Notes under the pieces: generated by a model | Told to the model about the DNA's origin: nothing | Seen by the model: the letters and a program-made list of their open reading frames with translations, nothing else | Database searches by the model: none | Position numbers and translations under genes: made by a program | In this document: positions 14,722-17,917 of the stretch, one piece after another | How the letters are laid out: the number at the start of each line of letters is the position of its first letter | How positions within the stretch are numbered: position 1 is the stretch's first letter | Assembly (NCBI GenBank): GCA_043745295.1 | Contig: JAYTTN010000534.1 | Span: 1-17,917, forward strand | Length of the DNA: 17,917 nt | Direction: 5' to 3' | From: JALHQU01 sp043745295 | Lineage (GTDB): Bacteria > Planctomycetota > Planctomycetia > Gemmatales > Gemmataceae

Positions 14722-15756
14722 ATGAGTCGCGTCGCGCGTCGTGGGTTCACGCTGATCGAGCTGCTGGTGGTGATCGCCATCATCGCCATCCTCATAGGCC
14801 TGCTGTTGCCGGCGGTTCAGAAGGTTCGGGAAGCGGCCGCTCGGATGCAGTGCAGCAACAACCTGAAGCAGATCGGACTGGCGTTCCACAACTACGAGAG
14901 CGCGAACGGAAACTTCCCGCCCGGCGGGCGGGACGGCATCTCCGGTGCCGCCGATGGCGGCCAGACGTGCTGCAACTGGAACGGCGCGCCGTCCGGGGTG
15001 CCGACCCCACAGACCACGATGGAAGACCGCAGCGGCTACAACTGGCGATACATCATCCTCCCGTACATCGAACAGGATAACCTGTTCCGCGTGCCCAGTC
15101 GCGCCGACCTGTACGCGACGCCGGTGAAGACCTACTACTGCCCGACCCGCCGCGGCCCGGTCGCCGTCAACGGCGGCACCCGGGGCGACTACAACGGCAA
15201 CGCCGGCATTACCTTCGCCAACGGCACGCCACTGAACGGCGTCAACACCGACCAGGGCTTCGAAGGTCTCGTGCTGCGGTCCACCGTGACCCCGGTGAAG
15301 ATCGTCGGCATCACCGACGGGTCGTCGAACACCGTCCTGGTGGCCGAGAAGTGGCTGCACCCGGCGCGGAACTTCCAGGCCGGGGCCGGCACCGGGGTGG
15401 ACGGCGGCGACAACGAGCAAGCCGTCAACGCCGGGTGGGACGAGTGCATCGTCCGCATCGGCGGCGGCACGTTCACCTACCCGTACAACAACGGGCAGAC
15501 GGCCATTCAGGGGGTTTCCCCGAACCGGACCATCCCGCGGACCCCGCAGCCCGACCGCGACGCGCCCAACGTCGTCAACTCGGGCGGGACCGTCGTCACC
15601 ATCTGGAACCAGCAGTTCGGGTCGTCCCACACCGCCGGCTGCCAGGCCGTGTTCGGCGACGGCTCCGTCCGCAACGTCCGCTTCGGCGTCGATCCGGCGA
15701 CGTGGGCGGCGGCCTGCACCCGCGCCGGCGGCGAAGTGAACGCCAACGTCGATTAA
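14722..15756 (+). CDS. DUF1559 pseudopilin-like protein
   Basis: This 344-residue protein has the type IV prepilin signature RRGFTLIELLVVIAIIAILI: cleavage is expected between Gly8 and Phe9, and the conserved Glu is at position 5 of the mature form. The family signature follows, with EAAARMQCSNNLKQIGLAFHNY and NFPPGG. The H-x-DG box near the C-terminus (about residue 305, FGDGSVRNVRF) is also typical. Such proteins occur in dozens of copies in Gemmata-like genomes. They are thought to be processed by a prepilin peptidase and assembled in the envelope; their function is not established. GAGG lies about 12 bases before the ATG. It shares a transcript with the small lipoprotein 20 bases downstream, ending at the terminator at 15976. 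Confidence 0.95.
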   Translation: MSRVARRGFTLIELLVVIAIIAILIGLLLPAVQKVREAAARMQCSNNLKQIGLAFHNYESANGNFPPGGRDGISGAADGGQTCCNWNGAPSGVPTPQTTMEDRSGYNWRYIILPYIEQDNLFRVPSRADLYATPVKTYYCPTRRGPVAVNGGTRGDYNGNAGITFANGTPLNGVNTDQGFEGLVLRSTVTPVKIVGITDGSSNTVLVAEKWLHPARNFQAGAGTGVDGGDNEQAVNAGWDECIVRIGGGTFTYPYNNGQTAIQGVSPNRTIPRTPQPDRDAPNVVNSGGTVVTIWNQQFGSSHTAGCQAVFGDGSVRNVRFGVDPATWAAACTRAGGEVNANVD

Positions 15757-15776
15757 TCCTCCCGGAGCCGATCCCG

Positions 15777-15968
15777 ATGACCCGGATGCTATTCCTGGCG
15801 GTTCTTTGCGGACTCGTGTCGTCCCTCGCCGGCTGCGGCGGAGGCGGCGGTAACGCGACCCCCGAAAAGGCGACACCCGAGATCGAAGCCGCCCAACGGC
15901 AAGCCCAACAGCAGGCCGAAGACGACGAGCGGCAGCAGTTCAAAGTCCAGCCGAAGAAGAAGAAGTGA
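15777..15968 (+). CDS. Small lipoprotein, 63 residues
   Basis: The product begins MTRMLFLAVLCGLVSSLAGC. This is a short hydrophobic signal ending in the lipobox LAGC, so lipid attachment at Cys20 is expected, followed by five glycines. The mature part is short and highly charged: a helical QRQAQQQAEDDERQQ segment and a lysine-rich end (KKKK). CGGAG stands about 12 bases before the ATG. It lies 20 bases after the DUF1559 gene and before a strong terminator, so both are co-transcribed. Tiny lipoproteins following DUF1559 genes are frequent in this group and may help with localisation of the pseudopilin. That is inference. Confidence 0.85.
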   Translation: MTRMLFLAVLCGLVSSLAGCGGGGGNATPEKATPEIEAAQRQAQQQAEDDERQQFKVQPKKKK

Positions 15969-15975
15969 CTCCGCG

Positions 15976-16008
15976 CCGACGGCCGACTCGTTCGGCCGTC
16001 GGTTTTTT
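15976..16008 (+). terminator. Rho-independent terminator
   Basis: CCGACGGCCGA and TCGGCCGTCGG form a perfect 11-pair stem around CTCGT, directly followed by six T. It begins eight bases after the lipoprotein stop and closes the DUF1559-lipoprotein unit. Confidence 0.95.
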
Positions 16009-16040
16009 ATCCTCCGCTCCTCGTCCCCTGGGAGACCGCC

Positions 16041-16508
16041 ATGTTCGGCCGACTCGCGCCCCTGTTCACCGCTGCCGTCCTTGCCGGCGGCTGCCAGTCG
16101 TCCGGCGACATCCCGGACCTGCACCCGCTCGCGGGAACCGTGACCCGCGACGGCAAACCGGTGACCGCCGGCGGCCTCCAGTTCACCCCCGAGAGCGGCG
16201 GGACGGGCGGGGTGACAGTGGACGCCAACGTGACCAAGGACGGCACCTTCGCGGCGCAGTCCAGCAAGTGGTCCGGCACGGAGACGGTGTTCAAGCCGGG
16301 CGTGAAGTCCGGACGGTACAAGGTGACATACCTGCCGGCGACCGACGGCGCGAAGACCGGGTTGGAAGTCGAGTTGCCGACCGTGGTCGTGGTCGAGGCG
16401 AAGGCCAACGCCGTCGCGCTCGAGCTGCCGGCCCGACTGCCCGGCGGGGCCGGCGAACTCCGCGACGACGCCAACCCGCCGGGCGTGTGGGAGTCGAAGA
16501 AGGACTGA
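16041..16508 (+). CDS. Lipoprotein with carboxypeptidase-regulatory-like fold
   Basis: This 155-residue protein starts with a signal and a lipobox (FTAAVLAGGC, Cys18). The mature part starts HPLAGTVTRDGKPVTAGGLQF, a pattern shared by many planctomycete lipoproteins with a transthyretin-like or carboxypeptidase-regulatory beta sandwich. Alternating beta strands (DGTFAAQSS, GRYKVTYLP) fit this. It is probably an envelope protein involved in binding or cell-surface structure; no catalytic residues are seen. GGGAG lies 8 bases before the ATG. It follows the terminator at 15976, so it should have its own promoter, though none is obvious in the 32 bases between. Confidence 0.85.
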   Translation: MFGRLAPLFTAAVLAGGCQSSGDIPDLHPLAGTVTRDGKPVTAGGLQFTPESGGTGGVTVDANVTKDGTFAAQSSKWSGTETVFKPGVKSGRYKVTYLPATDGAKTGLEVELPTVVVVEAKANAVALELPARLPGGAGELRDDANPPGVWESKKD

Positions 16509-16522
16509 CGGCGACTCGCCGG

Positions 16523-16593
16523 AGTACTCTGCTCGCTCCGCGAGCGGTCTCGATTCGCCGTGCGAGGACCGCTCGCGGAGCGAGCAGAGTACT
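16523..16593. repeat. Inverted repeat with perfect 26-bp arms and nested hairpins
   Basis: The arms 16523-16548 and 16568-16593 are exact reverse complements and start and end with AGTACTCTGC/GCAGAGTACT. Each arm can itself fold as GCTCGC/GCGAGC, which is the layout of two inverted REP sequences (a REPIN). It lies between two convergent genes and may also terminate transcription in both directions. Confidence 0.9.
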
Positions 16594-16602
16594 TCCAATG
16601 CG

Positions 16603-17337
16603 TCACTTCTTGAGCGGCTTGTACTCGACCTTCCTGAAGGTCATGACGCTGCCGGGGTCGTGCCCTTGCAGGGCGAAGTGGCCCTTCTTGAAGGTGGCGT
16701 CGGGGTCGGTCCAGTCCAGCGTCTTCTTGCCGTTCACGAGGATCCGGATGTGCGCCCCCTCGGCGATCACCTCCTGGGTGAAGAACTCGTCCGGCTTGTG
16801 ACCGGCGGTGTTCATGACGGCGGCGATCTCCTTCTTGTGGTCCTTCAACTTCGTGCGGCCGTCCGGGTACAGGCTGCCGGTCTTGATGGCGTCGCCGTGG
16901 GTGGCGTTGATCTGCGCCTCGTACCCGGCCGGGAAGCCGGGGCCGAACTTGGTGCGGAAGTACTGGCCGCTGTTCCCCTTGTCGTTGATCTTGGCCTCGA
17001 CGCGGAAGTGGCAGTCGTCGGCCTCCAGCTCGGTGAAGATGTGGCTGGCCGGGCCGCCGCCGACGATCGTCCCGTCCTTCACTTGCCACAGGGTCACTTC
17101 TTTGTCGTCCTTCTTCACGCCGACGAAGGCGATCACCTTGCCGTCGTCGTTCTTCACCGACTTGACGGCCTTGAAGTCGCCGCTCGGCGGGTCGAACATC
17201 TTCCAGCCGGTCAGGTCCTTGCCGTTGAACAGCGGCACCCAGCCGTCGTCGTTCTTGTCGTCGGCGGCGGGGACGGCGGGGAGCGCGACGGCCAGCAGCG
17301 CGAGGGCCGCGAGGGCGTGACGGACGGGTCGGAACAT
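16603..17337 (-). CDS. Exported DUF1080 (3-keto-disaccharide hydrolase-like) protein
   Basis: This 244-residue protein has an N-terminal signal peptide (HALAALALLAVALPAVPA). The DUF1080 lectin-like jelly roll opens with GWVPLFNGKDLTGWK (about 32-46). The conserved GNSGQYFRTKFGPG and GYEAQINATHGDAIKTGSLY then mark the active face, and GHFALQGHDPGSVMTFRKVEY closes the fold. DUF1080 proteins include hydrolases or lyases of 3-keto-glycosides and often occur with Gfo/Idh/MocA oxidoreductases and TIM-barrel isomerases like those at 10979 and 12824. The frame is open far upstream into an insertion sequence, but I start at the ATG at 17337, just before the signal peptide. The ribosome site is weak. 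The insertion sequence begins less than 200 bases upstream. Confidence 0.9.
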   Translation of the reverse strand: MFRPVRHALAALALLAVALPAVPAADDKNDDGWVPLFNGKDLTGWKMFDPPSGDFKAVKSVKNDDGKVIAFVGVKKDDKEVTLWQVKDGTIVGGGPASHIFTELEADDCHFRVEAKINDKGNSGQYFRTKFGPGFPAGYEAQINATHGDAIKTGSLYPDGRTKLKDHKKEIAAVMNTAGHKPDEFFTQEVIAEGAHIRILVNGKKTLDWTDPDATFKKGHFALQGHDPGSVMTFRKVEYKPLKK

Positions 17338-17530
17338 GGGAGCGGGTCCACGAGAAGGTCGGTGTCCGGCCGGCGGAAGCACGGCCGGAGTGAGTGTACG
17401 GGCGAACCGCCGGTACGGCACCGCGCGGAATGCGTCGAGGGTGTGCGGACTCACCGACTCCGACCCGCGGGCCGACTCCTGGAACGCCGCGCAGCTCCGC
17501 CTGTCTTCGTTGCCGCACCCGCGTCGGCCA

Positions 17531-17917
17531 GGGTGTAGCAATTGATTTTGGCACGGGTAGTTTGGCATGGGAGTTCGGGCGGCGGTGTTGGCCCACGCCT
17601 CGTGCCAGTCGGGCGAGTCCACCCGCGCCACCAACTCCACCAGCGGGCCGACGTGCTCCGGACGCCACCGCGCGCCCGCCTTCTTCGGCCGACGGTTCAC
17701 CACCTGCTTGATCGCCCCCTCCACCCGGCCGCTGCCGATGCTCCGACCCGCCGCCAGCCGACCGGCGTACCAGGTGCGTCGGGTGCGGGGCGACATACGC
17801 CGCCAACCCCCACAGCGGCTCCCCGTCGCGTCCCGCCGGCAACACCAAAAAGGCCTCCCCGATCCACCGCTCCAACCCCGCCTTGCCGCCCGTCAACAAC
17901 GCCGACCGACCCGCCCG
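17531..17917 (-). mobile_element. End of an insertion sequence (partial, ISKra4-like)
   Basis: GGGTGTAGCAATTGATTTTG (from 17531) looks like the terminal inverted repeat of a planctomycete insertion sequence, and from there to the edge the minus strand codes for a transposase C-terminus. The other end and the target duplication are outside the window. The element ends about 190 bases before the DUF1080 start, in its promoter region. Confidence 0.6.
17560..17917 (-). pseudogene. ISKra4-like transposase C-terminus, frameshifted
   Basis: The edge-proximal part (17917 to about 17770) reads ALLTGGKAGLERWIGEAFLV to AAYVAPHPTHL in one frame. The continuation YAGRLAAGRSIGSGRVEGAI, then KQVVNRRPKKAGARW, lies in the next frame. 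Both have strong coding bias, and the joined sequence matches the C-terminal end of ISKra4-type transposases, whose IGSGxVEGAxKQ motif holds the catalytic glutamate. One extra base near 17770 explains the break. No stop occurs before the terminal repeat, so the second frame runs on towards the DUF1080 gene. A non-functional copy is most likely; programmed frameshifting is possible but unusual this close to the C-terminus. Confidence 0.65.

Noticed and set aside
17338..17530. Possible gene or clear promoter between DUF1080 and the insertion sequence
   Set aside because: No biased frame. TACACT near 17396 could be a -10 on the minus strand only with a poor -35.
16007..17899. Long minus-strand frame of 630 codons
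   Set aside because: Only its first 44 codons are genuine (transposase); the rest is out of frame with the DUF1080 and lipoprotein genes.

Overview
The window looks like chromosomal DNA of a Gemmata-type planctomycete (family Gemmataceae). The base composition is very GC-rich, with third codon positions almost all G or C. The family repertoire also fits: a DUF1559 type II pseudopilin-like protein, a Ser/Thr kinase fused to an FGE-sulfatase domain, Tat-exported Gfo/Idh/MocA and TIM-barrel sugar enzymes, a DUF1080 protein, and small lipoproteins with a carboxypeptidase-regulatory-like fold. This assignment is inferred from families and composition, not from a marker gene.

Left part (1 to about 6530): accessory DNA. 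It holds the N-terminus of a zinc-finger primase-like protein (1-192, minus), an AlpA/excisionase-type helix-turn-helix protein (343-540, minus), and a gene-poor stretch (541-1924) with an array of diverged repeats of about 195 bp. After these come a coding relic (1925-2191), two overlapping small unknown genes (2329-2709 and 2730-2882, minus) and a 1007-residue kinase/FGE protein (2964-5987, minus) behind a promoter with a dyad. The segment ends in a tRNA 3'-end fragment (T-arm plus acceptor strand, 6502-6526) with no 5' half. That is the signature left at the far end of an element integrated into a tRNA gene, so I read 1-6526 as part of an integrative element that continues to the left.

Middle and right part (6530-17530): resident chromosome. 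On the minus strand lie an exported GH2 glycosidase, a DUF4058-like protein and an SDR enzyme resembling L-threonine 3-dehydrogenase. Divergent from them is a plus-strand pair, a Tat-exported Gfo/Idh/MocA oxidoreductase and a Tat-exported TIM-barrel sugar isomerase-like protein. Between the two sits a small atypical gene, perhaps Imm32-like, bounded by inverted pairs of a palindromic repeat. Then follow a small membrane protein (minus), a DUF1559 protein with a tiny lipoprotein and a strong terminator, a second lipoprotein, and an exported DUF1080 protein (minus). Two perfect long inverted repeats (33 bp and 26 bp arms) lie between convergent gene pairs.

Right edge (17531-17917): the terminal end of an insertion sequence with a frameshifted ISKra4-like transposase that runs off the window.

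Taken together, the exported GH2, oxidoreductase, isomerase-like protein and DUF1080 protein could form an extracytoplasmic route for oxidising and cleaving glycosides. The left element carries a signalling kinase and unknown genes that could be cargo. The least explained parts are the 195-bp repeat array, the repeat-bounded small gene, and the kinase with its uncharacterised N-terminal region.
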